DNA of 64,000 nt from Pyxicephalus adspersus (Eukaryota; Chordata; Amphibia; Anura; Pyxicephalidae): the NCBI RefSeq assembly GCF_032062135.1, contig NC_092859.1, positions 104,667,823 to 104,731,822 of the forward strand, given 5' to 3'. The notes under the pieces are model-generated. The model did no database searches and had not been told where the DNA came from. It worked only from the letters and a program-made list of their open reading frames with translations. The position numbers were made by a program, and so were the translations under genes. Within the stretch, counting starts at the first letter, position 1. Each line of letters opens with the position of its first letter. Below, one piece after another: positions 34,755 through 47,100 of this stretch.

Positions 34755-36989
34755 ATTAGCCACTGTAAAACAATGGCACAAATCAAATCCACCAATCCAC
34801 AAGGTGTCATTTTCTAGTATCAAATCACTTAACATCCTTTCAGACTCTTTTTATGTATTTGAAATAGATGTTCTATTGTTATGGCTTACCAAACATAACA
34901 CGGACATAATAAGCATGGGTGAGCAAAAGTTAAAAATTAATCACATAAGAAAAGGGTCCCCAATTTTTTTTTTGCATGGGGACCTATGTCACAAAGCTTT
35001 ATTTTTTTTTATTTTTTTTATTTGTTTTTTTTCAAATCACTTCAAGAGCTGGATCAAACTTTTGTGATTAAGTGTATTTGTATGTATCGTGTACTTCAAG
35101 CAATCCAGCACTGATGCAGATGCATTGCACCACAAGACACAGTACTTCTGCTTGTGGTGTGCTATGTTAGAAAATGTGTAAGTTTTTTTTTGTTTATTCT
35201 GGTGGATTGGCAGCATATTCAAAATTAATTAATTGCTTAAATGTAATGCATGTTATTTTGTGACTTGGTTTTTGTAACCTTGCATGGACACAATGCAGTG
35301 CATAACACTTTTATTTATTACCAACTATAATCTACAATGGTCAATGCAGACCAGAACTCATTATTGGCTTGAGCAGCAAATAAGGCTAAAAATTGTCAGT
35401 GCTTTATAATATACGACAAAATATTACATCCAGCTAATAACTATTGGCAAAATAACCTTGTATACCATGCAAACACATCAGTCAGTGTACTAAGAAAACA
35501 AGTAGTTGCTGCAGTATAGTTTAGCATTGCACAGGTGTCTGCAGTGGGGATAATTTAAAAATGTGGCAGAGACACAGGTCCTTATTATAATGTTTAATAT
35601 GTGCACTACATCAACAATCATTATAAACAAATTATTTTTTCTATTACCAATGTATAAAATATATACTCATTGGGGTCACATGAGGTCAGTCATGCAAGGC
35701 TGTTCATCTAAGGAGTCAGTAGGTTCATAACCAGAAGAGAACAAACTAGAAATCATTCACAGAAGATATATCAGCCAGGTGGATAGTCCAAGTATCAGAA
35801 AGTTTATGGTCAGAGAAGAGCAATAGAGAATGGTCATTCTTTACTAAGTCTAATGGCTGAATGGGAGATTTCCTGCAATGCCTGCTTATCCTTACAGGAA
35901 TTCCCTGTTTGGAGGGCCACGGATATATGTGTCCCAGCGGGGTAATATACAGAGCAGCAGCTGCATGGACTGGTAAACTTCTGGTGACTGATGCTGACAT
36001 TAGCTGCCTTTAGAGATTTGAGGTTCTGTGGTCAAATATTGTTAAATGACATGCAGACCTGACCGCAGTTGAGGTCTCTGTTCTACATCACGCTAAAAGA
36101 ACTCCGGATAACCTGGATATCACAATAACTGAATACCAGAAACCTGCAGCCTCATCTTATAAATTAAACTTTAGTAAGCCTATCAAAAAAAAGGTAAATA
36201 AGTTATCTTTATTAATATTTTAGTATCAAATCTGACCTGGATCAGTTTGTCAGGAAGAGAATATTTTCTCGTATTGGAATCACTTATACTATGTCTTAAG
36301 CTAAGACAAACTATTTTTGCTGAATATATTTCCAGTTATTTTCAATATAACATAAACATAACACCCTGCTTGAGAACACTACTAATAAATCTAAATAATT
36401 AAAATGTTTACAAGATAAAAGAGTTTAATCATCTCACAGAACATTGGCACAAAATATTATTCATCTTTTGTGACATTTAAAAGCATACATATCCCTAATT
36501 ACTATTGATAACAATTGAATATATTGGACACAGAATACTAGCCAAACTGTTAAAACATTAAAAAAAAAAAAACATATATAAATGCTGTTCTAACCATATT
36601 CAAAGTTAAACCTTGGGGCAATTTTTCAACTGTTTCCATGACAACTGAAATTCTGTTCTCTGGTAAAGCTATGGTCTGCAGATAACGTATATGAAGAGTT
36701 TGCCAATGTTGAAATTTCACAAAGAATTATTCTTATGTTTGCCATGAAGGAATGGCAGCACTTCACCAGCCACTAAAATGTAATTAAATTGAGAACATAT
36801 TCACTTTTTACATATAGGGGATGACAGCAGTTCACACATGCTTGGCAGGTTTTTAGTGCAAAAATCATTCCTCCTTGTGGAAAGACTTATTGAAAGATGA
36901 TAAATGCAGGGCAAGGAACATACATTTACTCCTGTAAATAGAATTAACATGAAGAAAACCATTGCTGAGAGAAATGTGTGGATGGCTAT
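34755..36989. other. Non-coding, with a hAT-like end and a hairpin
   Basis: Near 34955 AAGGGTCCCCAA followed by a T run and GCATGGGGACC resembles the start of a hAT element, but no partner end was found. GCACCACAAG (35127-35136) and CTTGTGGTGTGC (35151-35162) form an imperfect hairpin. A GC-richer stretch at 35740-36120, with an 84-codon minus frame, may be an unrecognised old repeat. Confidence 0.4.
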
Positions 36990-37280
36990 TTTTGACCCTC
37001 CACGGTTCAGTGGAATCCTAGGGTTCATCATGAGTTTGCTGAGGGTTCCTTGAGCAATGAGAAATTTGTACCTCTCAGGTCAGTTTAACTGATACCAATG
37101 ATCTTTTTGGCCATGTATAAGGTAGGCATTCTTCCCACTGGCCAACAATATAAGAGGCATTGTACCCGACCACCACACTAATGTCCTGTCAGTTGTGGGT
37201 ATAGTAATTATAGCAGGGGGTTCCCTGAAGACCTAAAAGTTATTTCAATGACTTTCCCATGTTAAAAAGGTACTGCTTGT
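36990..37280 (-). mobile_element. Eroded hAT element, relative of 55034-55309, inverted
   Basis: The order GAGGGTTCCTTGAG, GAGAAATT, ACCTCTCAGGTCAGTTTAAC, TGATCTTTTTGG, CCACCACACTA, GGTTCCCTGAA and CCCATGTTAA matches the reverse complement of the hAT copy at 55034-55309 throughout. The termini are eroded, so no target duplication could be read. It is non-coding. Confidence 0.68.
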
Positions 37281-37924
37281 GCAGTCTTCACACCACTGCT
37301 TTGACTTAGATGCATGAGCTAGAAGATGCATGTAGCCTTCAAAGCCTAGCAAGCCCAGAGGCATTGTGCACGGTGCTTGCTGGGTCTAAAGTGCTTTCAT
37401 GCTTCCTGTGCACCACTGCAGTTTTCTATCCATTGGCCAACGTGCAACTTGAAATCCCCTTACAGTCCAGTGAGAGTCCCATCTGTTCAATGCTTTTAAT
37501 ATATTGAACAAACACATTTTCCAACATACCGGTACTGCACCTAGTAAGTGGCAATTGTTCCACAGTGGAACGCAGTGGTTCCTAGAGTGAGATCTGCAGT
37601 CTTTAACCACCCTTACCATAACACTTGTAAGAGTCTCCTAAAGTGATTTCACCAAAGATGGAATGATGTCAAATGGTTGCAGGCTTTATGTGCAGGCATC
37701 TCTAAAACTTGCAAATACCTGCAGCAGCCCCCCAAACCTTTCTGTTTCAGGAAAACACTAGGTAATTCTGACAAGCAACGCTAATCAATTGTAATTAGTA
37801 TTAAAGCTTTCTGCTAAGCCCAAACCATACACACATCTATTGGTCCAGTACCTATGGGTGATCAACAGTAATGTGCTGTAGCCAAGTTTCTCCATGATCA
37901 GAAAAATCTAAAATATTGCATGGA
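37281..37924. other. Unresolved, locally GC-richer DNA
   Basis: The segment 37300-37640 contains GTGCACGGTGCTTGCTGGGT and ACTGCAGTTTTC and stands out in composition. It may be an old mobile element or unique sequence. The frames 37310-37507 and 37386-37619 overlap on opposite strands, and neither has a recognisable domain. Confidence 0.35.
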
Positions 37925-38105
37925 TCCCCTATTAAAGCTCTTCAGGATGATCCAGCAAACCTGGAATGGATTTCTTAAAAAGCATTTACTATTATTTGGC
38001 AAATATTTTCAATCCAGGACCGGATCCATTCCAGGATTCCAGGATCACGCAGGGTCACCCATATTAGTGCTATCTTCTCCAGTCTTGGAGATCATAAATA
38101 AATTA
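37925..38105. mobile_element. Palindromic element, GGGCCTGATT family, degraded copy
   Basis: ATTAAAGCTCTTCAGG, GATCCAGCAAACCTGGAATG, a central TTTGGCAAATATTTTCAATC and the mirrored CCATTCCAGGATTCC with CTTCTCCAGTCTTGGAGA match the family. The left terminus is lost and the right end is degraded (GATCATAAATAAATT). Confidence 0.65.
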
Positions 38106-40624
38106 ATCCCTGTATGTTTAAATAAAAAAATATTAGAAGTGAAAACTCCAGGGATATCCAAACACAGCAGATGAGGAGTTATCTTTCATTCACAAAGGAA
38201 AATATCATCCTGAGTGAACCAGACCTGGTTAAAATACAGTTATTACATTCACCCGACCCTCCTATCCCACATGTTTTGTTCCAGATAAATACACATGGTA
38301 AGATTGTTCTAAACTGTCACTACATTTATTTTACATTCTCATGTGAAGAAACTACTAGGGACTAGGACTGCTCATACAAATTTCCCTGAAAAACAGGAGG
38401 CACATACTGAAAGAACAGCACATAACAAATAACTGCACAGGCATCTTGATTTGCCTATTCAAGCCACAGCAGAAACATCATTTATGCAAGTTTCATATGT
38501 TCCCCATAGAAGTAAAATCTAGCTTTGGAAGGGTGGAAATTTCTAAACATTTTAAAGATAACCATTAGCAGGTAAAGCTGTACACCAGGAAGATATAAAA
38601 GGGAGAAATGAATGCAGATTTGCGTTCAACAATACATCAATGAATATTTTTTAAATTAGTGTAGAAGCCTGATTTTGTCTTGATATTAGTTTGTTGCAAT
38701 TACCCGTACAAGTCAGACTGGGAGAAGGAGAAGTAGAGCAAAGGCCCATTCAGCCTCACTGCTTTTTCTATAACTGTCTCAGATAGATATTACATTTTAT
38801 TGACCAATATGTGGGATTTGCCAACTCTAGCACAACAAAATTTGTTGAGTTTTGGTACAAAATATAATTCTGGTGCAAAACATTACTCCTATTTACATCA
38901 CTACCTACTAATCTACTAATAAAATAAATACTTTATCTTTAATTTTGAATTAGTTTAATAATAATAATGACTAAAATACATTGTTAATTTGTATTTCAGA
39001 ATGAAACTGCTGAGCTGCTTTCCAAACACTATTAAGAAGTTTCATTTTAAGCCTTTTTTCCACCAACACAGTTTTTACATCATTTGCCAAACCCAAAACA
39101 TTAGGCCCAAAATATGATTTTTACTTTTTTTTTCTTTTGTATATTACACCAAAGAAAACCAATTCCCTACAGATTTTGAATATGCAAAGATTCATGTAGC
39201 ATTTTAAAGATATCTCCTCATTTGCACAACTTTTTGGTTTTCAGACAGAATAGGAAGTGATGGAAAATCCACTATTTGTGGACAATAAAATTAAGAATTA
39301 AGAAGAGTCTTTTTAAATATTTCATTTTCATGAAGTGCTTCTCTCACTTCCATTGTAGGTAGTAGTATATGAGTTAAATCTCTTTAGCAAAGTCACAGAC
39401 ATGATCTTACAATTTTACTCTGTTCTGTAACCTAAAAACACTGCAGTGTACTTGAGCCCCAACACCATTATGATGTGTTCCTGTGGTAATCAAAGTCATT
39501 GGTGACTTGCAGAACCTCCACTAGAACCCTCCAAGCTGCTTCTTAAGGTTCCAGATCATATTACTGCACAAGCATAAACAATGATAATTACAAACCTCAA
39601 GTCTAGCCCATGACCACTGAAAGAAGGATTTCAACTCAACAAATCCTAAAGCAGTATCTATGTTTATCCAATTTAAATTCAATAATACAAGAATATGAAC
39701 ATACTGTATAGTACCAAAAATTAGGCAGATAACTGACATTCCCACATATTAGTATTTTCTAGTCTCATTTGTCCTGTATGTCCTCTAAGTATGCAAATGT
39801 TTTACATACCAAATCTGCATGTTAATTACTAAGGCTAGAAAACCTTAACACCACATTTCAGTAAAGCCAATAAAGTATATTGAGCGTTTCATGATCCATA
39901 AAATAGCTATTTTATGAACAGATTTGTAAAAGCAGCGTCGCAAAGTGTAGATGTAGAAGAATGTACAGCAGACAAGCACGATCAAGTCATTTCACACCTC
40001 TTGTAATTGGTTTTAGGCAACTTAAAACAGATCATCACAGTTTTAGTTTATATAAAAGGGTGGATAACCCTTTCATTTTTTAGCAATTAAAGGGGAGACT
40101 GCTCCCCTTCTGAGCTGTCTGAACAGGAAGCCCAAGATGTTGGTATCCCAGGAGGCTGGCCTTCTGCACATACTCTACTTTTTAAAAAAAGTCCATGCAC
40201 GGTGAGTTCATGGTCAGGAAAAAAACTGGAGGGGTATAAACACAGGCTGGACACCAAGACAAATAGTCATTAAAAAGAGCAGGACACACGGGAATGCAGA
40301 GACAGTAGCACAACTAGTGGGAGGACCAAAAAAACCTCGATTTACTAGGTTAGGTCTAGAAGACCATATTTCCATATGGAAAAATATACCTTTTTATTGA
40401 AGCCAATGATTCTCTCTATGATCATAAACTGCAAATGTAATAAAGGGTTCTGAACATTCATTATTGTATTTTAAAAATTAAACCATATAAAGTAAAATAT
40501 TTCTCAAGGGAATAAATACTAGCCACAATTCACCTTTTATAACTGATGAAGCATAATTTGCTGGCATAGTTTAACTATGCATTTTAATAGGACTAAAATA
40601 CAACTGAATGCTTCACTTGCCATT
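38106..40624. other. Non-coding; possible eroded TTAA-family copy at 40068-40330
   Basis: The subsegment 40068-40330 has phrases GGTATCCCAGGAGGCTGG and CTTCTGCACATACTCT that resemble the interior of the 4020 and 54599 elements, but its ends are gone. The rest is AT-rich DNA with no gene. Confidence 0.35.
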
Positions 40625-40920
40625 TTATCTGCCTGGAAATTGAATGGTTGGGATTGTTAGGACGAGCCAATTAATTAATGATCTGGAGAATGTAATCTGC
40701 TGTATGATAAACCTATTCATTCATACACAGTTAAGGCAATGGTTAATGATATTCTGAATAAATTCCAGAAGAAACATGATTTTAAAAATGGCATTTTAAG
40801 TCTAGACAACAAATGATATTGCATTGGTAGCTGTATTGTTAAACCATCTAAAATGTGCACAGATGTACTTTGCAAATAAAGTAACTGGTGTACCATTGCA
40901 CAAAAGTCCTTGATTCTTAT
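40625..40920. promoter_or_regulatory. Candidate conserved non-coding element
   Basis: GAGCCAATTAATTAATGATC, CTGCTGTATGATAAACC, AAATTCCAGAAGAAACATG and TTGCATTGGTAGCTG form a long complex stretch lacking repeats, with paired homeodomain-like AATTAATTAATGA words. Its resemblance to enhancers is inferred by eye only. Confidence 0.25.
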
Positions 40921-41485
40921 TTTTCATGGGCTTTATATACATTCTCTGATATTGGCTAAACAGCTTCAAATTTAATGTATAACTATGCATTATTACAGTA
41001 CAATATGATTGCAAATAATTTTAAGGAAGTCAGTAGACAATCCTTTTAAGGCGGAAGCAGCTGAGAAATACAGCCCAATACGCTAATTTGTCTACAATGC
41101 AATACTGACTCGAATGAGCATTTACCAAATGATATTTGATACTGAACTAAAACATACCCCACATTCTACAACAGCAGGTTCCTGTAGTGTCTTGGGTAAA
41201 GTTTTGAAGATTAATGGATCATGGTGCATATCTCTGAATGTCATGAGTGAGATCACTCTGTTTTCTGTAAATTTCTTTTGGTATACCCCCATACAGCCAT
41301 CCCATGGACTAGTGAATTCCTGTTTGGGGCCTAAACTATAAATAAAAGTGTTGATGTGGGTTTCTTTACTTAGTTGACTACCATAGATATCCACTGTACA
41401 CCCTACAAAATAAGTTAAGGTATCTAACTTTTTCCTTTATTTATTTGAACAAGGTCTAAGTCATGAAAAGCTATCTTTTTTAATA
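40921..41485. other. Non-coding, nothing recognised
   Basis: Two opposite-strand frames (41114-41341 and 41122-41394) overlap each other and show no domain, so at most one could be real and neither has support. Confidence 0.4.
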
Positions 41486-41493
41486 CCTTACAG

Positions 41494-41756
41494 CAGGGGT
41501 CAGCAAACTTTTTTGGCTATTAGGCCATTTTAGGAGTTCAAGAAGGCACACTAGGCCCGACTCTTTCTCGAGTGCCGCGTTGATGGCTCCGCCCCCCACC
41601 AGGAATGCCCCTTAAAAGCGGAATGCGGCTCCGGAGAGGTGGGTTGTTAACCCCTGCCAGCCGGGATTAGGCTGGATCGACCAGGGGGGCGTTAGGCCAG
41701 AGCAGACTACTGGCTAGACTATAGCTGGCCTAAAGGTCAGGGTTTGCCTACCCATA
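41494..41756. mobile_element. hAT non-autonomous element with 8-bp target duplication
   Basis: CCTTACAG occurs at 41486-41493 and 41757-41764, exactly flanking sequence that begins CAGGGGTCAGCAAACTTTTT and ends GTTTGCCTACCCATA, an eroded inverted copy of the start. CAGGGGTC ends and 8-bp duplications define the hAT superfamily. The 263-bp interior is GC-rich (GCTCCGCCCCCCACC) and shares blocks, inverted, with 18059-18280. No transposase remains. Confidence 0.88.
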
Positions 41757-41764
41757 CCTTACAG

Positions 41765-42054
41765 TATACATAGTCAGTTTCATAAGGACTGCTTACATGA
41801 TCTATATGTATAAATATGTATATAATACGATGCCAGTGGAGTTTGCCATTGCTTAGCTCCTATTCTGAAAAAGCTGGTTGTCAACAATATTACCCTTAGC
41901 TTTGGAATGTCATAAGACTTTCTTTTATATCTACATGCTTGTTGCAGGTCATTGAGCCAGAAAATAATGAAGTCAAATGAGTCATCATATCAGCCAGGTA
42001 ATTAGCATGTTTCAGAAGATGGTTAGCTTTGGCAGCCTCCATATATTATAATGG

Positions 42055-42089
<35 letters not shown>

Positions 42090-42839
42090 CACACCATGGA
42101 GGTCAGTAAGAATCCAGATAATTACCTTAAGGGCCAACAATTTACTAGTGATAGGATTGATAGAAGACCCCTGTCTCCTGAAGTCACTATCTCGCTGGCG
42201 ACATCAAAAAACATTTTTTCCTAATGATATTCTGTAGCCTTCTGGGAAAGCCAGGAAAGGGAAAAACACCATTGGGAAAAGTGGTTGATTTGGCCACTGG
42301 CAATATGTGCCCTGCAGCAGAATCACCTGTATGACATCAATGGAAAACTAGCAGATGATGCAGTCCTTTGGAAATGTAAATATAACACACTAACCTGTGA
42401 TTACTAGCTTTAAATCTTCCCGGCTCAATTTTTGAAATAAATAGCTGATAAATAATCTACTGGCTATTATTTGTAACATTTACATTGCTGGTATTCCCAG
42501 CTGTGACAAAAAAATGTAACTGTATGCAAATGCATTGAAAAAATGTATTTGTCTATACATTTATACAAACATTTTCCACATACATAAATCCTAGTAAAGA
42601 TAGAGTAAAGCTTTATAAAAAAAAAAGAAAACATTTTTTTATTAGTTAGGATAATAATGGTAGTAAATGCCGCTTTTTTATGCACCTATTTTAGATCAGA
42701 TTGTATACAATGGCAATATATTGTATAGACCACTGATACATTAAATTGGAGGTGTGTAAAACATTTGTGCAGGATAGGGAATATGTTTCAAATTCTTGAA
42801 CACACTGTATGTTTCATTTTTCAGATGTATAGGATGTCA
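41765..42839. other. Non-coding with a TA microsatellite
   Basis: (AT)13 at 42055-42080 lies between CCTCCAT and ATGGAGG words. The rest is AT-rich and lacks genes. Confidence 0.45.
42055..42080. repeat. (AT)13 microsatellite
   Basis: Twenty-six bases of AT repeat, followed by a short degenerate TTATATATACAC tail. Confidence 0.95.
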
Positions 42840-43110
42840 GCCCTGTCCACTTTAATGATAATCTTTATTCGAAATATGGGCTGTCAGTGCTTTACACACA
42901 GATTTAATTAGAGAAGTGGACATGAATTATGTATGTTTATTTTTATAGCTCTACTGAGACACACTCAAAATAGCCCTGTTACTCAAATTACTTTGAATCA
43001 ATAGAAAATTGTGAAGAACAGATTATTTATTTATGGCTGACAGAATGTAATAACTCCAGCTATTTTTAGAACAACTTTATCTAATGAATTAAGTTATTAG
43101 TTGATCGACA
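42840..43110. promoter_or_regulatory. Candidate conserved non-coding element
   Basis: The words CACTTTAATGATAATCTTTA, GATTTAATTAGAGAAGTGG and ATTTATGGCTGACAG occur in repeat-free, complex sequence. They resemble homeobox and bZIP sites as seen in vertebrate enhancers. This is a hypothesis from texture only. Confidence 0.24.
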
Positions 43111-44060
43111 TAAAACGTTCAATGACCGTTATAATACTACATCTGACAAAGATTCAAAGGCTCACTAAGAGAAGAGTAAATAACTTCAACATCCTCCAGT
43201 AAAATAACTTTAAAAATATGTAATATTATAGGAACTAGAAAAGGATGGTAAACAGGCAAGGTATAAAGGTCGTTTCCTTCCATGTGTAAATGTGTGAAAA
43301 GGAAAATGACTACCAGTTACATACCTTTGATTCAAACATAAAGGAAGTTATTATCCTTATATTGTGTTAATATTTACATGTTGATTTAAACAGAACTAAA
43401 TTTGTGTTAATAATTATGTTTACAGCTACAACCCACAATGTATTAAACTGTTCCCTTTTTAACAATAGGACTCTAAAGATATAATAAAAAGTCATATACT
43501 GTGTAATTGTATACATGAAATGGGCTTTGCCTTCTTTGACGTGTGTTCCTTCCCAATCATAGGTTTGGAGGGAATGTGCAAAGCGCATACAAGGAAACAC
43601 GGGTATATAAATACATATTAAATATAGTAAGTAATATAATATAATTTGATTGCTGTAAAACTCACTTTGTTTTATATATTTAGGTTTGTGTGTCCTGTCT
43701 GTGCAGTATCCTGAAGTGGGTATAAAACACATCACAAACTATGACTACCTTGAGTTCTGCTCCAGACGCCTTATATACACAACTTTTATCAAAAATTCTT
43801 TTAGGACTACAATATTACAATACATCTCATTCATTTTTTTTCCTTGATGGATAAAACCTAATTGTACTAATGATTATGTCTTATACATATGGGAATACTC
43901 CTATATATATGGGAATACTCGATACTATACAATAAGTTATCTATATTGATTACTTATGCAGCAGTATGATATGGTTAAATGTTAACTTTTGAGTGTGCCA
44001 CACTAATATGTGAAATGCTCTCAAATACTTGATAATTAATTTAATCTGCAACACTACAAT
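43111..44060. other. Non-coding, with a short local duplication
   Basis: TATGGGAATACTC occurs twice within 43889-43920, separated by a short TA stretch. The 122-codon minus frame at 43367-43735 is the longest here but is AT-rich and shows no domain. Confidence 0.45.
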
Positions 44061-44078
44061 CTTCCATCTTTACCTCCC

Positions 44079-44107
44079 CTGAAGAAGCCTTGTTGGTGAA
44101 ACGTGTC
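44079..44107 (+). ncRNA. Hammerhead-ribozyme-like core, degenerate
   Basis: CTGAAGA is followed by AGCCTTGTTGGT, which can form a short stem II, then GAAAC, GTG and TC. The hammerhead core is CTGATGA, stem II, GAAA, stem III, then UH at the cleavage site; here one core base differs (A for T). Stem III would be minimal, as in the short-stem hammerheads reported from Penelope-like retroelements. TTTAC upstream and GTAAA downstream could pair as part of stem I. The core change should abolish or strongly reduce cleavage. It may simply be a decayed piece of a retroelement. Confidence 0.3.
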
Positions 44108-47100
44108 AAGTAAAATGAGACAGCTTTGCTTTTCACTATTTATCTACCCCTTTTGTTGCTTTCTTTTTGATACACAGACTTGCCAAAAAAAACCTGCTTT
44201 TTCAATTTGTTTGAAATGTTGAAACGTATTACCCACTGTGGTTGGCACTTTTTTAAATCTCTGAAAGGGGGAAACCACTCAATACAATATAACTGCTATA
44301 CAGAACTGGGTGGTCTTGTATTTGTATTTTGTAATCCATCCATACTTTGTTGGTATATTATTTGGAGATATGTTAATGAAATATGACTATGGTAGAAACA
44401 CCATAGTTTGAGCTCCTTTAACATAGTTAGTGATGTGAGTTTTTTTAAGTGCTAAGTGACATGTCATTTAAATACAAGATAAAAAAAAATACTTAATAAT
44501 ACAGGATAATATTACTGGGCCCAGACAAATAGGGGTTGTATTTGTTTGCATTTACATAGTAGCAAAATAAAGTCCCTACACAAAGTTATGTGTTTATGGA
44601 CCATGTGGATCTATATATCTAGAATGTTTGCATTAAAAACAACTGGAATTACTTTCATGTGGGTATATGACTTTTAAATGTACTATACTTTTATGTCCTT
44701 TGGTTTATTATAATTAAATGTTTTACCTACACATAGAACAAATTTCACCAGGTCCTCTGACTCACTAATTTATGTTTTTATTAATAATAATAGAAAATAC
44801 AATTGATATGCAAAAAAGTGAATCACATGGACTTAAAAATATCTCCAACACTAATGCTTCAGATTTCTGATTGCTGAAGTACTGGATGGTACTCAATTAA
44901 ATTCTCCTTCTAAACAAATGCAATGCTTCATCTAACAGATGTGTATCTTTCTGAAGTATATTTCTCAATCATTCCAGCTGGGGTCTGAAATCCAAAGCAC
45001 ACATGAAATATTTGCTGTCTTATCTCACAATGATGTGCACAAAAAGGTGAGGGTGCTTTGAATCACAGCCAAATAACACCACAGTCCCTAATCATCAAAT
45101 ATTTTCATAGGAAAATAGTAACACAAAAGTAATGTCAGCTTTGTAAAAAAAATACAGTTCTTTCTAATTGTCAGCAAAATCAATCCTGGTAAAAGCCATT
45201 ATAAATGGCTAGGGAATATAGGGAAAAGCTGTACAGTCATGTGGAGAAAAACTTTTTGTGCATACATTGAATTCATCATCCATAGGAAATCTTCCTGGTT
45301 TGTTTGCTTATCAATTAGAAGCTTATTTCTGGCTCTCTGTACATCAAAGAAACAGTCTCCTCACAGCTGGGAGCTGATTCTAGCACACTTTCAGTCACTT
45401 CAGGATCTATAGTAAAACTTTGGCTTAGCCATTTGAGGTATTTCTTTTTAACACAAGTCCTATATAAACACTGTTCCTAAAAGTAAAAATGGTGACAGAT
45501 GTAATAAAAAGGAAGAGAAACTTGGAACCTGCTAAAAAAAGTACAATAATAAACCTTTTCCTTTTTCTTAGGAATCCTCCTTCATTTTTAGTTCTTCTAT
45601 TCTCGCTTTTCTTTATCCAACTTTGTTTGTTGAACACCATGTATCCATGCCTGATTATAATTCAGTGCACACAATAACGTAGACTTATTCTCATCTTTTC
45701 ATTAGACTTTATGCATTTAGAGTCTTGGAATTCATCCTTTCTCATACTGCTCTACAAGGCTATTAAATTTACAGTTGTCAAGAGTAATACTGTTTTGTTA
45801 TCTATTCTTTTCTCTTTAGACAAAGGAAATCGGAGGGGTACAATAGCCTTTGTACAATTTTATTATAAAGATGACAAGTTTCTTTCTTAACTTTACTGTT
45901 ACAATTACTCTTTTCATCTTAGTTTGTATAATCCCTAGTAAAACGGTGGATTCATTCAGACCTAAGGAAATAAGAATGGAGTTCTTGCTTACATCAATCA
46001 ATCATTTTTTCATCTTATGGAAATATTAAACACGAATTCTGATTGGCCATTATGGAAAGCAGCTCACAACCATCACTATTCTATCTGTTTTACAACTTTC
46101 GAAGTAGCACCCATATAATATAAGAAAAATGTAATTTTACATTTTGGTATGCTTTTTTTTTAAAAAAAGGTTAAAAGCGTATATGGAGCTAGAAATGCCA
46201 TTCAAAGTTTGAAATTACCTGGAAATATTACATTGAAGTATATATTCAGCTAACAATTTTTACAGTTGATGACTGCATTTCTTTTTTTCCTCCTCTCCCA
46301 AGCGTTTTTTCCCCCTTAACTTTTACCCCTGGTGGTTCTTGCCAGTAACACTGTCCTAACATTGTCAATGCTCACTCTACTGCATCAGGACACAAAATTG
46401 GACTACAGGACTCCACCCCTATCAACAACACAGAAGGACATGATTCTGCAGTTCTCAGAGATGTTGGTGAACCAATAAATTGATAACAGCATAGGCTCAA
46501 AAGACAAGAAGTTATCAGCTCAAAAAAAAATCACAACCAAGATCAACAGGTATGTTATTACAGGTATGTCCTTAACAGCTATAACCAATTAAACATTTAC
46601 CAGACTACAAAAAGGTTGTAATAATTTGCATATGACAAAACAAACCACCCACAAACAACATGGTCAATGGTAATAAAAAAACTTGTGCATACTGTAGAGA
46701 TAAAATAAAAAATCTCAAGTGGACAGTGAATTTGTATTAACAGGAATGCAGGGAGAATATTTGTGATTTATTACAGTTTTAAATTACTCTCCCTTTCAAA
46801 CACGTGAAAAGTGTTCATCAAAACCCGAAACAAGAATAAAATATAGAGCTTTGTGCATATAAATTAAAGACACTTGAAAAGCAACATTATAAATCACATA
46901 AACCCACAGGCCTTTAAATTGCGTCTGTATACACAAATGTCAAAGAAAGAGTGTTATTTCTGTTTTACTTCCTACATGCATCAATTTTAGCTGACAGTCC
47001 ATTAAAAAATTCAAATGACAAGAGTTATATTTAACAAGTCCATTCAAACAGGTTTCTTTTTTGTACATTCAAAAAACATCCATAGTTCACAACAGATTAA

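Noticed and set aside
34945..35040. GGGTCCCCAA with a following T run, resembling a hAT terminus
   Set aside because: No matching right end or 8-bp duplication was found, so it is not listed as an element.
42037..42101. CCTCCAT and ATGGAGG flanking the (AT)13 tract
   Set aside because: Seven-base arms around a self-complementary TA run are too short to support an element.
43367..43735. 122-codon minus frame
   Set aside because: The composition follows local AT richness (many I, Y, F, N), with no domain, no conserved motif and no neighbouring exon signals.
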